A stretch of 11,633 nt of DNA from Chromatiales bacterium (GCA_024639625.1 JAHEIA010000041.1:1-11633), one strand, 5' to 3'; shown: positions 1 through 7,708, counted from the stretch's first letter. Notes: generated by a model not told the origin, from the letters alone. A program made the numbers and translations.

Positions 1-230
1 CATTGCCAGGGCCCCCGGCTCGCGGCGATTGGCGGAACCGCAGGCATTCCGAGAAGTAATTTCTCCCTGCGCTGCAGTCGCCGGCCACCCTGTTCACCCA
101 ACCGCGCGATTCCACCAGCGGACCGCTGCTGGGTCCCTGTTCCGACACATTGCGCCGAACTGGGTACAAATGCGGGGGGAGATTGACGCTGCCGCGAGAC
201 GCAAAGCCGTCGCAAAAAAGAACATCCATG

Positions 231-254
231 GAATATTTTAATAGTTTAATATTC
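231..254. repeat. AT-rich inverted repeat upstream of the thioredoxin-like gene
   Basis: GAATATT at 231-237 is mirrored by AATATTC at 248-254, giving a perfect 7-bp inverted repeat around a 10-nt centre. Inside it the heptamer TTTAATA occurs twice in direct orientation (237-243 and 245-251). The element lies just upstream of a possible -10 box, so it could be an operator or an AT-rich upstream promoter element. Chance is possible for such AT-rich sequence, but it stands out in this GC-rich window. Confidence 0.4.
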
Positions 255-270
255 TAATTTACGATACAAT
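242..270 (+). promoter_or_regulatory. Candidate promoter of the thioredoxin-like gene
   Basis: TACAAT at 265-270 matches the sigma-70 -10 consensus at five of six positions and lies about 30 nt before the GTG at 301. The -35 position (TAGTTT at 242-247, 17-nt spacer) is a poor match, so the call rests mostly on the -10 box and the local AT richness. A transcript would start near 277 and have a short leader. Confidence 0.3.
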
Positions 271-300
271 GATGGCTGCCGAAGCAACCCTGAAACGGCG

Positions 301-810
301 GTGTCCATCGTGTACCGGCTATTCTTCGCAATTCTCCTTTTCCTCGCTTGCCCCGAAATATTCGCCGCAGACCCGTCGACCTCAACCACTCGGGACTGGC
401 ATAGGGTGGCCGAGATCGCGCGCAGCTCAGGCGCCCCTGTACTTGTGGTTTTCACCGCTGCGGATTGCGGCTACTGCGCGCGCCTGAAATCCGAGGTGCT
501 GGAACCGCTACGTGAGGCCGCTACCAATGACGGCGCACCGCTGGTTCGCGAGTACCGGACGAATACGCAGGGAAAGGTCCTCGATTTCGACGGTAGCAGG
601 ACCCGCGCCCGGACTTTTCTGCGCCGCTACGATGTCTTTGCCGTGCCGACCGCTGTATTGCTGGATGCGAACGGCCGGCGGTTAGGCGAGCCGATCGTCG
701 GCTTCGACAATGCGGAGAACTACCGTCGGCTGCTGGAGGCCGAGTTGGAGATGGCGCGTGGGATGCTGCGCAACGCGACGCCCGTCCACGCGTACGCCGC
801 TACCCGCTGA
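301..810 (+). CDS. Exported thioredoxin-like protein with a CGYC active site
   Basis: 169-residue protein of the thioredoxin fold. Residues 1-22 form a signal peptide (hydrophobic core about 6-17, possible cleavage after FAA), so it probably acts in the periplasm. The redox motif CGYC lies at 56-59 and the cis-proline loop (VPT) at 115-117; both are hallmarks of thioredoxin-family oxidoreductases. The CxxC is followed by a helix, as in SoxW-like and DsbD-C-terminal-like proteins. The start is GTG at 301; a second in-frame GTG at 310 would keep the signal peptide. No strong Shine-Dalgarno is visible before either. The gene stands alone and converges on amgK, 51 bp away. Substrate and direction of electron flow (reductase or oxidase) cannot be read from the sequence. 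Confident on family, not on role. Confidence 0.85.
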   Translation: MSIVYRLFFAILLFLACPEIFAADPSTSTTRDWHRVAEIARSSGAPVLVVFTAADCGYCARLKSEVLEPLREAATNDGAPLVREYRTNTQGKVLDFDGSRTRARTFLRRYDVFAVPTAVLLDANGRRLGEPIVGFDNAENYRRLLEAELEMARGMLRNATPVHAYAATR

Positions 811-861
811 ATTCGTTTGCTCCGCAGCGTTCGTGGTGTGTTATGCGGCCGGGAGATCCCC

Positions 862-1863
862 CTAGCGCGCAGGATTGCTATCGAGAAATGCTGGTAGGAC
901 GCGCTCGGCTACCCACTCCCCCAGTGCCGCAAGCAGCGGATCCTGACCACTCACGTCGATCACATAGCGCAGCGTGCGCGGAATATCCCGCAAGTAACCC
1001 GACTTGCCGTCCCGCGCGTCGAGCCGGGCGAAGATTCCGCTCGCCTTCAAATGCCGCTGTACCCCCATTCGGTCGAACCAGCGATGAAAGCTCGGTTCAT
1101 GCTCCGTCCCAAGGATCCCGGACTGCACCGCGAGTTGAAAATACCCTTGCGCCCAGTCCCGCACCCTTGCCTGTGGCCAGTCTAGGTAGCAATCGCGCAA
1201 TAATGAAACCAAATCGTAGGTGACCGGTCCGACAACCGCGTCCTGGAAATCCAGGATCCCGGGCGAAGGCGGCTCGGTGAGCAGCAGATTGCGCGAATGA
1301 AAATCGCGGTGGACACAGACCTGGGGCTGCTCCAGGGCGTTGGCACACAATACCTCGAAGGCCCGATTCAGGATCTCCTCCTCGGCTGCATCCAACTCGA
1401 TCCCCAGCCTGCGGCGCACCAGCCAGTCGCGAAACAGCGCGAGTTCGCGCATCAGCAAAGCGTGATCGTACACCGGCAGCCCTTCGGTCGGGCCGCAGGC
1501 CTGAATCACAATCAGCGCGCTAAGCGCGTCGCCGTACATGCGGTCGGCGTTCGCTTCGGTCAGCAGTTCCTGATAGAGCTGGCTCCCAAGATCGCTGAGC
1601 AACAAAAATCCTTGCCGCAGATCCTCGGCCAGCACCCGCGGGACATGCAAGCCCATTGCGCCGAACCTCCGGGCGAGTGTCACGAACGGGCGGCAATCCT
1701 CATTCTCCGGCGGAGCGTCCATGGCGATGAAGCTGGCGTCTGCGCAGCGCACCCGGAAATAGCTGCGAAAGCTGGCGTCTCCGGAAGCCGGTTCGAGCAC
1801 GAAATCGTTAAGCCCCGGCCCTTGCCGCAGCCATTCCTCCAACAATGCGATACGATGCGCCAT
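862..1863 (-). CDS. amgK: N-acetylmuramate/N-acetylglucosamine kinase AmgK (APH-fold kinase)
   Basis: 333-residue cytoplasmic kinase of the aminoglycoside-phosphotransferase fold. The catalytic loop HRDFHSRN is at 185-192 (base Asp187, metal-ligand Asn192) and the DFQD metal motif at 205-208, followed by a GPVTYDLVSLLRD segment typical of the family. Location divergent from lptD, as in Pseudomonas, plus length and motifs identify AmgK, which phosphorylates the anomeric carbon of MurNAc (and GlcNAc) so that MurU can make the UDP-sugar. This is a recycling route that bypasses de novo UDP-MurNAc synthesis and lowers fosfomycin sensitivity. The ATG at 1863 has GGGAGG just upstream, though the spacing is short. 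The usual downstream partner murU is not next to it; a convergent thioredoxin-like gene is there instead. A broader 'phosphotransferase' annotation is the alternative. Confidence 0.85.
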   Translation of the reverse strand: MAHRIALLEEWLRQGPGLNDFVLEPASGDASFRSYFRVRCADASFIAMDAPPENEDCRPFVTLARRFGAMGLHVPRVLAEDLRQGFLLLSDLGSQLYQELLTEANADRMYGDALSALIVIQACGPTEGLPVYDHALLMRELALFRDWLVRRRLGIELDAAEEEILNRAFEVLCANALEQPQVCVHRDFHSRNLLLTEPPSPGILDFQDAVVGPVTYDLVSLLRDCYLDWPQARVRDWAQGYFQLAVQSGILGTEHEPSFHRWFDRMGVQRHLKASGIFARLDARDGKSGYLRDIPRTLRYVIDVSGQDPLLAALGEWVAERVLPAFLDSNPAR

Positions 1864-1992
1864 CCGCCTCCCGATCCACTGAGCACCCCAGCGTTTTCCG
1901 TAGGATTCATTTGAAGAGAACGCGATTCTATGCCATTTTAAGGCGCCGTCGCTATTCGGCAGACCAGCAAACCAAATCTCAGAGATCGAATC
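1864..1992. promoter_or_regulatory. Divergent amgK/lptD promoter region
   Basis: These 129 bp separate the two divergent start codons and must contain both promoters unless transcription enters from further away. On the plus strand TTGAAG at about 1910-1915 is a possible -35, followed 17 nt later by a CATTTT-like -10; both are weak matches. I did not see a convincing sigma-E promoter, which controls lptD in E. coli, but eye inspection cannot exclude one. Confidence 0.4.
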
Positions 1993-4881
1993 GTGCCCGG
2001 CAAGCCCAGGACTCTCAGCTACGTCGTTATCAGCCTAGTTCTGGCCCATGGGACGACGATCCACGCTGCGGGCTGGGATTGCAGACCGAATCCGGCAGAG
2101 ACCGGCTGGCTCTGTACCGAGACCGGCGTCAGCGCGCCCAGCGCGGACAAGGCCGCCAAGCCGCAAACCCCGGCGCCGCCAGACAGCGAGACCGATATCA
2201 CAGGAGACGCGGTGCCACCGCGGCCGCTCGCTCCATCGGCTTCAAGCAACGCGACCCCCGGCGCGGCTTCGCCGGCGGATCGCCCCCCCACCGCAGCGGA
2301 GCAAGGGCCAAGCGAGGGCGCACCCCCTGCTGCGGGCTCCGGCCTCGGCGCGCCGAGCGAAACCCCGTCGAGTCGTCCCAGCATGCAGCCAGCGGCGAAA
2401 GCATCGCCTATCCCCCCGAAGCCGAGCCAGCCGGAAACCCGAACAGCCGTCCCCGGTGCGCAACCGACGGCAGACGCGACGCCCGCCACCCCAGAGCCCA
2501 GCGCACCGGAAACCCGGACAATGCCTGCTGGCCCACAAGCAACCGCCGAGGGGACGCTAACCGCGGCAGAGCCGACGGAGCCGGAAGCCGAAATGGGCGA
2601 GCACAGCGCGAGCCCGGAAGTACAGATAACGACAACAGACGCGCCGCTAGAGCCGGCTTTGCCCCCAAGCGAGCGGGCGAAAGCACGCATCGACGACGGC
2701 CTAGCCTGGTCCTATTGCGGGCCCAGGAGCAAGAACGACTTCGCGATTCGCGGCCCGAAAGACCCGAGTGAGGAGGGGCAGCTCGTGCACATTAGTGCCG
2801 ATGCGGTAGAACTCTGGCGCAAACAGAACCTAGCCGTGCTCGAAGGGCGGGTCGAGGTTGACCGGGGTGCCGAGCACGTCGAGGCCGACTGGGCCCAGTA
2901 CGATCGCGGCAACAATCTTCTGGACGCTCGCGGTAACATCTTTTTTGAACAGCCCGGCCTACGCATTGCGGGGGCCGCAGCCCATTTCGACCTCGACCAA
3001 CGTGAGGGGGAGCTGCAACAAGCCGAATACCGGTTGACCAACGCCAACGCGCGCGGGAGCGCGGAGTCGGCGTTTGTAGAAGGACGCGACCACTCCCGGT
3101 TCCGCAACATCAGTTACACCACCTGCCGCCCGGGTGACGACGCATGGGTCATCGATGCCGAAGAGCTGACCATCGACCAGCAGGCGGGAACCGGCACCGC
3201 GCGCCACGCGAAACTTCGCCTGAAAGGCGTTCCGGTGGCCTACCTACCCTACGCCAGCTTCCCTATCGACGGTCGCCGCAAATCCGGGTTTCTGGTTCCC
3301 TCTGTGGGCACCAGCGACACCACGGGAGTTGATGTTTCGATACCCTATTACTTCAACATCGCCCCCAATCTCGATGCGATTCTGGAGCCGCGATACATGA
3401 GCGATCGCGGCCTGATGCTCGGCGGCGAGCTACGCTATCTGACGCGGCGCCACAGCGGCGAGCTGCGAGCGGAGATTCTTCCTAATGACCAGAAGGCGGG
3501 CGCCGGAGACCCCAAGACCCGAGGCGCATTTTCGTTCAGAAACCAAGGGGTTCTGGCACCCAGACTGAGTAGCGACATCCTATTCAACTACGTCTCCGAC
3601 GACGTATATCTCGAGGATTTCGGAAACAGCCTGAATGTCACGAGTCGCAGACAGCTCGAGCGCCACGGCGACCTGCGCTATAGCTGGGGCGATTGGAACT
3701 TTCTCGGCCGTCTGCAGTATTTCCAGACCGTGGACCCGAACCTAGCGCGGGTGGATTATCCATACAGTCGAATGCCGCAGCTGGTGGCCACCTGGCAGAA
3801 GCCGAATCAGCGTTGGGGCCTGAGTTACCTCCTCGACAGCGAGTATGTTTACTTCAACCACCCGGACAAGGACAAGGTGCGAGGCCAACGCCTGGCGCTG
3901 CGACCCGCGGTCAGCCTTCCGCTGCGACGCAGCTACGGCTATGTAACACCCAAGGCGTCGGTGCTGCTTCGCAACTATGACCTCGTGGATCCGGCCCCGG
4001 ACCAGACCAGCAACCGCTCGCTTGCGATACCCACATTCAGCCTGGATGGCGGCCTGACCTTCGAACGGCGAATCGACTGGTTCGGCCGTGCGTCACGGCA
4101 AACACTGGAACCGCGCCTATTCTACCTCTACACCCCGTACAAGAATCAGGATGATCTACCGGTATTCGATACGACCGATATCGACTTTAGCTTTGCCAGC
4201 CTGTTCCGCGAGAACCGTTTCACTGGCCGCGATCGCGCCGGCGACGCCAACCAGATCACGTTAGCATTGACCTCGCGAACCCTGGATAACGCCCAGGGAG
4301 AGGAGTTGTTGCGGGCCAGCATCGGTGAGATATTCTATTTCCGCGACCGCCGGGTCCAACTCCCGGACCAACCCGAAGCCACCAACAGCAGATCCACCAT
4401 TGCGGCGGAAACCGTCGCCCGCTTGAGCCGCAACTGGAGCACCGCCTTCAGCTTGTTCTGGAATCCCACGGGCGACGGCCAGGTCGAGGTTGGTTCGGCC
4501 TCCGTGAATTATCGAACGCCTGATCAAAAGATCTTCAACCTGGGGTATCGATTTAACCGGGGTGTTGTCGCGGCGGACACCAACACCCGGGTCGAAGATA
4601 CCGACGTATCCGTGCGCTGGCCGTTCGCCAACGGGATCCATCTGATCGGCCGTTGGAAGTATTCCTTGTTCTACGATAGAACCATGGACAGCTTCCTGGG
4701 GATAGAATACGAGCGTTGCTGCTGGGCGGTGCGCGCCCTGGCACGCCATTTCATCACCGACATCTCGAGCGGATCCAACACGACGTTCATGATGCAGCTG
4801 GAGCTCAAGGGCCTTGGGGACATCGGCAGCGGCATCGAGGACTTCCTGGAACGCGGGATCCGCGGTTACCGCATCGACTGA
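1993..4881 (+). CDS. lptD: LPS-assembly outer membrane protein LptD with long Pro/Ala-rich N-terminal extension
   Basis: 962-residue outer-membrane translocon that, with the lipoprotein LptE, inserts LPS into the outer leaflet. Order: signal peptide 1-26 (cleavage after HAA); a small segment with Cys30 and Cys41; a Pro/Ala/Thr/Glu-rich low-complexity linker about 46-225; the periplasmic OstA/LptA-like beta-jellyroll about 262-400; then the C-terminal beta-barrel with many alternating aromatic strands. Cysteines at 242, 378, 909 and 910 correspond by position and context to the four that form the two essential long-range disulfides in E. coli LptD; Cys30/Cys41 are extra. E. coli LptD is 784 residues and Pseudomonas LptD is also extended, so much of the extra length is the linker. 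The start is GTG 1993; an upstream ATG at 1929 hits a stop after three codons. It is first gene of the lptD-surA-pdxA operon, 21 nt before surA. Confidence 0.97.
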   Translation: MPGKPRTLSYVVISLVLAHGTTIHAAGWDCRPNPAETGWLCTETGVSAPSADKAAKPQTPAPPDSETDITGDAVPPRPLAPSASSNATPGAASPADRPPTAAEQGPSEGAPPAAGSGLGAPSETPSSRPSMQPAAKASPIPPKPSQPETRTAVPGAQPTADATPATPEPSAPETRTMPAGPQATAEGTLTAAEPTEPEAEMGEHSASPEVQITTTDAPLEPALPPSERAKARIDDGLAWSYCGPRSKNDFAIRGPKDPSEEGQLVHISADAVELWRKQNLAVLEGRVEVDRGAEHVEADWAQYDRGNNLLDARGNIFFEQPGLRIAGAAAHFDLDQREGELQQAEYRLTNANARGSAESAFVEGRDHSRFRNISYTTCRPGDDAWVIDAEELTIDQQAGTGTARHAKLRLKGVPVAYLPYASFPIDGRRKSGFLVPSVGTSDTTGVDVSIPYYFNIAPNLDAILEPRYMSDRGLMLGGELRYLTRRHSGELRAEILPNDQKAGAGDPKTRGAFSFRNQGVLAPRLSSDILFNYVSDDVYLEDFGNSLNVTSRRQLERHGDLRYSWGDWNFLGRLQYFQTVDPNLARVDYPYSRMPQLVATWQKPNQRWGLSYLLDSEYVYFNHPDKDKVRGQRLALRPAVSLPLRRSYGYVTPKASVLLRNYDLVDPAPDQTSNRSLAIPTFSLDGGLTFERRIDWFGRASRQTLEPRLFYLYTPYKNQDDLPVFDTTDIDFSFASLFRENRFTGRDRAGDANQITLALTSRTLDNAQGEELLRASIGEIFYFRDRRVQLPDQPEATNSRSTIAAETVARLSRNWSTAFSLFWNPTGDGQVEVGSASVNYRTPDQKIFNLGYRFNRGVVAADTNTRVEDTDVSVRWPFANGIHLIGRWKYSLFYDRTMDSFLGIEYERCCWAVRALARHFITDISSGSNTTFMMQLELKGLGDIGSGIEDFLERGIRGYRID
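2422..2646 (+). repeat. Degenerate 25-codon tandem repeat in the LptD linker
   Basis: Within the linker of LptD, units begin at residues 144 (PSQPETRT), 169 (PSAPETRT) and 194 (PTEPEAEM), a regular spacing of 25 residues or 75 bp. The first two units agree at roughly half of their positions; the third agrees mainly at its start. This points to growth of the linker by in-frame duplication followed by drift. Compositional bias alone could inflate the similarity. Confidence 0.5.
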
Positions 4882-4902
4882 TTCTGCCAGACGGCTTTGC
4901 CT

Positions 4903-6222
4903 ATGAACATTCGCACTTACTGGCTGCGTTTCCTCATCTGCTGCGCAATCACGCAACTCGGCGTTCTGCGCTCCGACGAGGGATACGCGACCGAGCAACT
5001 CGACCGTATCGTGGCGATCGTGAACGACGACGTGATCATGCGCTCCGAACTCGACGCCCGGCAAGAGCAAGTGCTGAGTAACCTGCAAAAGCAGGGTGAG
5101 GTAAACCTGCCACCATCCGACGTGGTGCAGCGCCAAGTGCTGGAAAGCCTGATTTCGACCAGCCTACAGCTTCAGGAGGCCGCGCGGGCAGGCATCGATG
5201 TGGATGCGCAAACCGTCGCCCGGGCGATCGGCAGCATAGCCGAGCAGAACAACCTGACCCTGGGCGAACTGCGGGAGGTGATGGAGCGCGACGGCGTCAG
5301 TTTCAACCAATTTCGCGAACAGATGCGCAAAGAGATCATTATCTCCCGGCTGCAGAACCAGGAGGTGCGTAATCGAATCCTGGTAAGCGACCAGGAGATC
5401 GACAATCTCCTTGCCAGCGAAGTCGGCAACGTGGGCGGACGAACGGACTATCACCTCTTCCATATTCTTGTCACGACACCCGACGGAGCGAGTACGGAGG
5501 ATCTCCAGCGGGCACGCGGCAAGGCGCAGGAGTTAGTGGCGAGGCTGCGCGGGGGAGCGGATTTCCAGGAAACCGCCCTCGCCAGTTCCGACGGTCGCCA
5601 GGCATTGGAGGGCGGAGACCTCGGTTGGCGGAAAGCCAACGAACTACCGAGCCTGTTCACTGATGTCGTAGCCGGTATGGAAAAAGGCGAGATCAGCGAC
5701 CCCATCCAGAGCCCGAGCGGTTTCCACATCATCAAGCTCGCCGACTACCAAGGTGCCAGCCGGCAAATCATCAAGCAAACCCATGTGCGCCATATCTTGG
5801 TGGCGACCAATGAGATCACCTCCGATCAGGATGCCCAGACCCGCCTGCGGCAATTGAAATCCCGGATCGAGAACGGCGAAGATTTTGCCGCACTTGCACG
5901 CTCGCATTCGGACGATCAGGGAAGTGCCATCCAAGGCGGCGACCTGGGCTGGGTGAGCACAGGCGACTTGGCCCCAAGATTCGAGCAACAGATGGACGGG
6001 TTGGCATTCGGGGATATCAGCGACCCCTTCCGGACCCAGTTCGGTTGGCATATCGTCCAGGTGATGGACCGCCGTGATTTCGATAATACCGAGGAGGCCG
6101 TGCGCAACCGCGCGCGCGAGATCATACGCGAACGGAAGTCGAGCGAAGCCACCGAATTATGGCTGCGCCGCTTGCGCGACGAGGCATACGTCGAGATCCG
6201 CCTCGACCAAGAAACGCCTTGA
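4903..6222 (+). CDS. surA: Periplasmic chaperone and peptidyl-prolyl isomerase SurA
   Basis: 439-residue periplasmic chaperone that carries unfolded outer-membrane proteins, including LptD, towards the BAM complex. Residues 1-29 are a signal peptide ending in GYA. The N-terminal chaperone domain starts with the RIVAIVNDDVI strand and runs to about 170. Two parvulin PPIase domains follow, about 183-283 and 293-391; both keep HILV starts and the GGDLGW and FGWHI/SGFHI motifs. A C-terminal helix returns to the chaperone core. Length matches E. coli SurA (428). I chose ATG 4903; a TTG two codons earlier (4897) is the longest possible start, and neither has a strong ribosome binding site, so translation may be coupled to lptD 21 nt upstream. 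Family assignment is secure. Confidence 0.97.
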   Translation: MNIRTYWLRFLICCAITQLGVLRSDEGYATEQLDRIVAIVNDDVIMRSELDARQEQVLSNLQKQGEVNLPPSDVVQRQVLESLISTSLQLQEAARAGIDVDAQTVARAIGSIAEQNNLTLGELREVMERDGVSFNQFREQMRKEIIISRLQNQEVRNRILVSDQEIDNLLASEVGNVGGRTDYHLFHILVTTPDGASTEDLQRARGKAQELVARLRGGADFQETALASSDGRQALEGGDLGWRKANELPSLFTDVVAGMEKGEISDPIQSPSGFHIIKLADYQGASRQIIKQTHVRHILVATNEITSDQDAQTRLRQLKSRIENGEDFAALARSHSDDQGSAIQGGDLGWVSTGDLAPRFEQQMDGLAFGDISDPFRTQFGWHIVQVMDRRDFDNTEEAVRNRAREIIRERKSSEATELWLRRLRDEAYVEIRLDQETP

Positions 6223-6282
6223 GTCCGCAACGCGGGTGAAACCTCGAACCGCTAGTCGAAACGCTGATCGAAGGTGAGGTGA

Positions 6283-7278
6283 TTGTCCGTGATCGCGCCG
6301 CGCATCGCCCTTACCCCCGGCGAACCCGCGGGGATAGGCCCGGACATCTGCGTCCAATTGGCCCAGCGCTCGCAGAGCGCGGAGTTGGTGGCGATTGCGG
6401 ACCCGGAACTCCTGCGCCAACGAGCGCGAGCTCTTGCGCTTCCGCTGGAGCTCCTGGAGTTCGATGCATCCCGAGCGCCCGAACCGGCGGGACCCGGACG
6501 CATCCGCATACTGCCGGAAAGGCTCGACAGTCCGGTCGCCTGCGGAACCCTCGATCCGGCAAACGCGCGCTACGTTGTGCGAACCCTGCGGCGCGCGGTA
6601 TCTGGGTGCCTTGAAGGCTCCTTCGGTGCGCTCGTCACAGGACCCGTACATAAAGGTGTGATCAACGATGCGGGTATCGCCTTTTCCGGGCACACGGAGT
6701 TTCTGGCACACGCGTGCCACAGCTTCCCGGTCATGCTGCTCGCGGCACCCGGATTACGGGTCGCCCTCGCTACGACCCATCTACCGCTAGCGGCGGTAAG
6801 CAGCGCCCTTTCTACGCCACTGCTGACCCGTGTTCTGCAAACCCTGGAACATGATCTGCGCCTGCGTTTCGGCATTCCCGAACCACGGATCCTGGTTTGC
6901 GGTCTCAATCCACACGCAGGGGAGGGGGGGCATCTCGGCCGCGAAGAGATCGAGATCATCGGACCGGCCCTGGAACAACTCCGCCGCTCTGGGATGCGTC
7001 TGGAAGGCCCTCTGCCGGCGGACACCGTTTTCCTGCCGCCGACCCTTGCCCGCGCAGACGCTGTACTGGCCATGTACCACGACCAGGGGCTGCCGGTGCT
7101 CAAGCATCTCGGTTTTGGCTGCGCAGTGAACATCACCCTGGGGCTGCCCATCATCCGCACCTCGGTGGATCACGGTACCGCGTTGGACCTGGCGGGTACC
7201 GGGCGAGCCTGCACCGGCAGCCTGCAAGCCGCGCTGGACACCGCGCTAGAACTGGCTCGGAGGGCAGCTTCTGGTTAG
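6283..7278 (+). CDS. pdxA: 4-hydroxythreonine-4-phosphate dehydrogenase PdxA
   Basis: 331-residue cytoplasmic dehydrogenase of vitamin B6 synthesis (DXP-dependent route). It oxidises 4-phosphohydroxy-L-threonine with NAD(P)+; the product decarboxylates and is condensed with DXP by PdxJ. The metal-binding histidines are visible: His166 (ATTHLPL), His211 (NPHAGE) and His266 (YHDQG), as in E. coli PdxA. Also present are [11 protein letters not shown] near the start, [12 protein letters not shown] at 120-131 and [18 protein letters not shown] at 283-300. Start choice is between TTG 6283 and GTG 6289; an AAGGTGAGG Shine-Dalgarno lies at 6271-6279 and could serve either. The gene follows surA by 60 nt, consistent with one operon. 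The next gene in relatives, rsmA, is missing. Its stop overlaps by 4 nt the stop of a small opposite-strand ORF. Confidence 0.97.
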   Translation: MSVIAPRIALTPGEPAGIGPDICVQLAQRSQSAELVAIADPELLRQRARALALPLELLEFDASRAPEPAGPGRIRILPERLDSPVACGTLDPANARYVVRTLRRAVSGCLEGSFGALVTGPVHKGVINDAGIAFSGHTEFLAHACHSFPVMLLAAPGLRVALATTHLPLAAVSSALSTPLLTRVLQTLEHDLRLRFGIPEPRILVCGLNPHAGEGGHLGREEIEIIGPALEQLRRSGMRLEGPLPADTVFLPPTLARADAVLAMYHDQGLPVLKHLGFGCAVNITLGLPIIRTSVDHGTALDLAGTGRACTGSLQAALDTALELARRAASG

Positions 7279-7484
7279 GGCAGAGGGAAGGACGGGGAGT
7301 CCAACCAGGGGCTGGTTTCTAGATCCGGCGACAGCGCCTGCGAATAAGAGGCCCCGCCGAAAAGCCGGGACAATTCCGCATCACCGACCTGCACCGCAAG
7401 GGAGCTCAGCCACGCTATGACAGTAACGATCACCAAGACAAACAAGAAGTCGGGCCTGCGTTGTCGTGATGCGGATCGGCGCAT
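7275..7484 (-). CDS. Possible small single-span membrane protein (hypothetical)
   Basis: 69-residue ORF that I do not recognise. The N-terminus is strongly basic (six Arg in the first ten residues), residues about 13-33 form a hydrophobic helix ([16 protein letters not shown]), and the remaining 36 residues are polar and Pro/Ser-rich. This pattern fits a single-span inner-membrane protein with the tail outside, or an uncleaved signal anchor. The ATG at 7484 is preceded by AGGCGA about 6 nt upstream. Its stop overlaps the pdxA stop by 4 nt, tail to tail. The positive-inside pattern and the ribosome binding site favour a real gene, but it is short and has no recognised family, so a chance ORF is possible. 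Confidence 0.45.
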   Translation of the reverse strand: MRRSASRQRRPDFLFVLVIVTVIAWLSSLAVQVGDAELSRLFGGASYSQALSPDLETSPWLDSPSFPLP

Positions 7485-7708
7485 GGGTTTCGCCTAGTTG
7501 AGAATCTTGCGTTAATTATCGCCGCAACTGCTTGGCGAAGTGTTGAATTCGGTCACGAATCGGGGTTCTGGTTCCGCGCCGGTACGGGGGCAGCACCTGC
7601 AATACCGGGTCGGCGCGGAGGAATTGGATGTTTGCGTTTACGCCCCCATACCGATATCGTTCCCCGGTATGCGTAAAGGGGGGTTCGACACTCTAGGAAC
7701 CGTCGGCC
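7485..7708. other. Intergenic region upstream of apaG, in the place normally held by rsmA
   Basis: No gene is supported here. A plus-strand frame at 7540-7728 overlaps the apaG start and has no features of a protein. The region should carry the promoter for apaG and, on the other strand, for the small ORF ending at 7275. TTAATTAT at about 7512 is an isolated AT-rich patch; I could not pair it with a good -35. The most distinct element is the hairpin at 7637-7677. Confidence 0.5.
7637..7677 (+). promoter_or_regulatory. Bulged hairpin in the apaG leader
   Basis: TTTACG (7637-7642) pairs with CGTAAA (7672-7677) and CATACCG (7647-7653) pairs with CGGTATG (7665-7671). This gives 13 base pairs interrupted only by a four-C bulge (7643-7646), with an 11-nt loop. 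It ends 31 nt before the apaG start codon. It is not followed by a T-run, so it is not a standard terminator. It could be a leader RNA structure or a protein-binding palindrome. Confidence 0.45.

Larger units (their letters stand above)
1..300. other. Left-edge stretch with no supported gene
   Basis: I see no convincing gene here. A 70-codon plus-strand frame (29-241) has no recognisable motif and no good ribosome binding site. Position 1-3 reads as an ATG on the minus strand, so a leftward gene could begin exactly at the edge, but only its start codon would be inside the window and this cannot be supported. The last 70 bases change abruptly from GC-rich to AT-rich (about 230-270), which looks like the promoter region of the thioredoxin-like gene that follows. 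Confidence 0.6.

Noticed and set aside
29..241. 70-codon plus-strand ORF at the left edge
   Set aside because: No motif, no ribosome binding site, and a composition like random GC-rich sequence.
810..862. Possible bidirectional terminator between the convergent thioredoxin-like gene and amgK
   Set aside because: Only a 5-bp stem (CGCTG/CAGCG) with a long loop and no T-run on either strand.
2019..2690. 223-codon minus-strand ORF opposite the lptD linker
   Set aside because: Gly/Ala/Ser-rich complement of a Pro/Ala-rich coding region; no independent support.
1845..2771. 308-codon plus-strand ORF overlapping the amgK start and lptD
   Set aside because: Arg/Gln-rich shadow frame of the lptD linker; lptD has signal peptide, cysteines and domains in the competing frame.
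4261..5136. 291-codon minus-strand ORF spanning the end of lptD and start of surA
   Set aside because: Long only because of GC-rich codon use on the other strand; no recognisable domain and it covers two secure genes.
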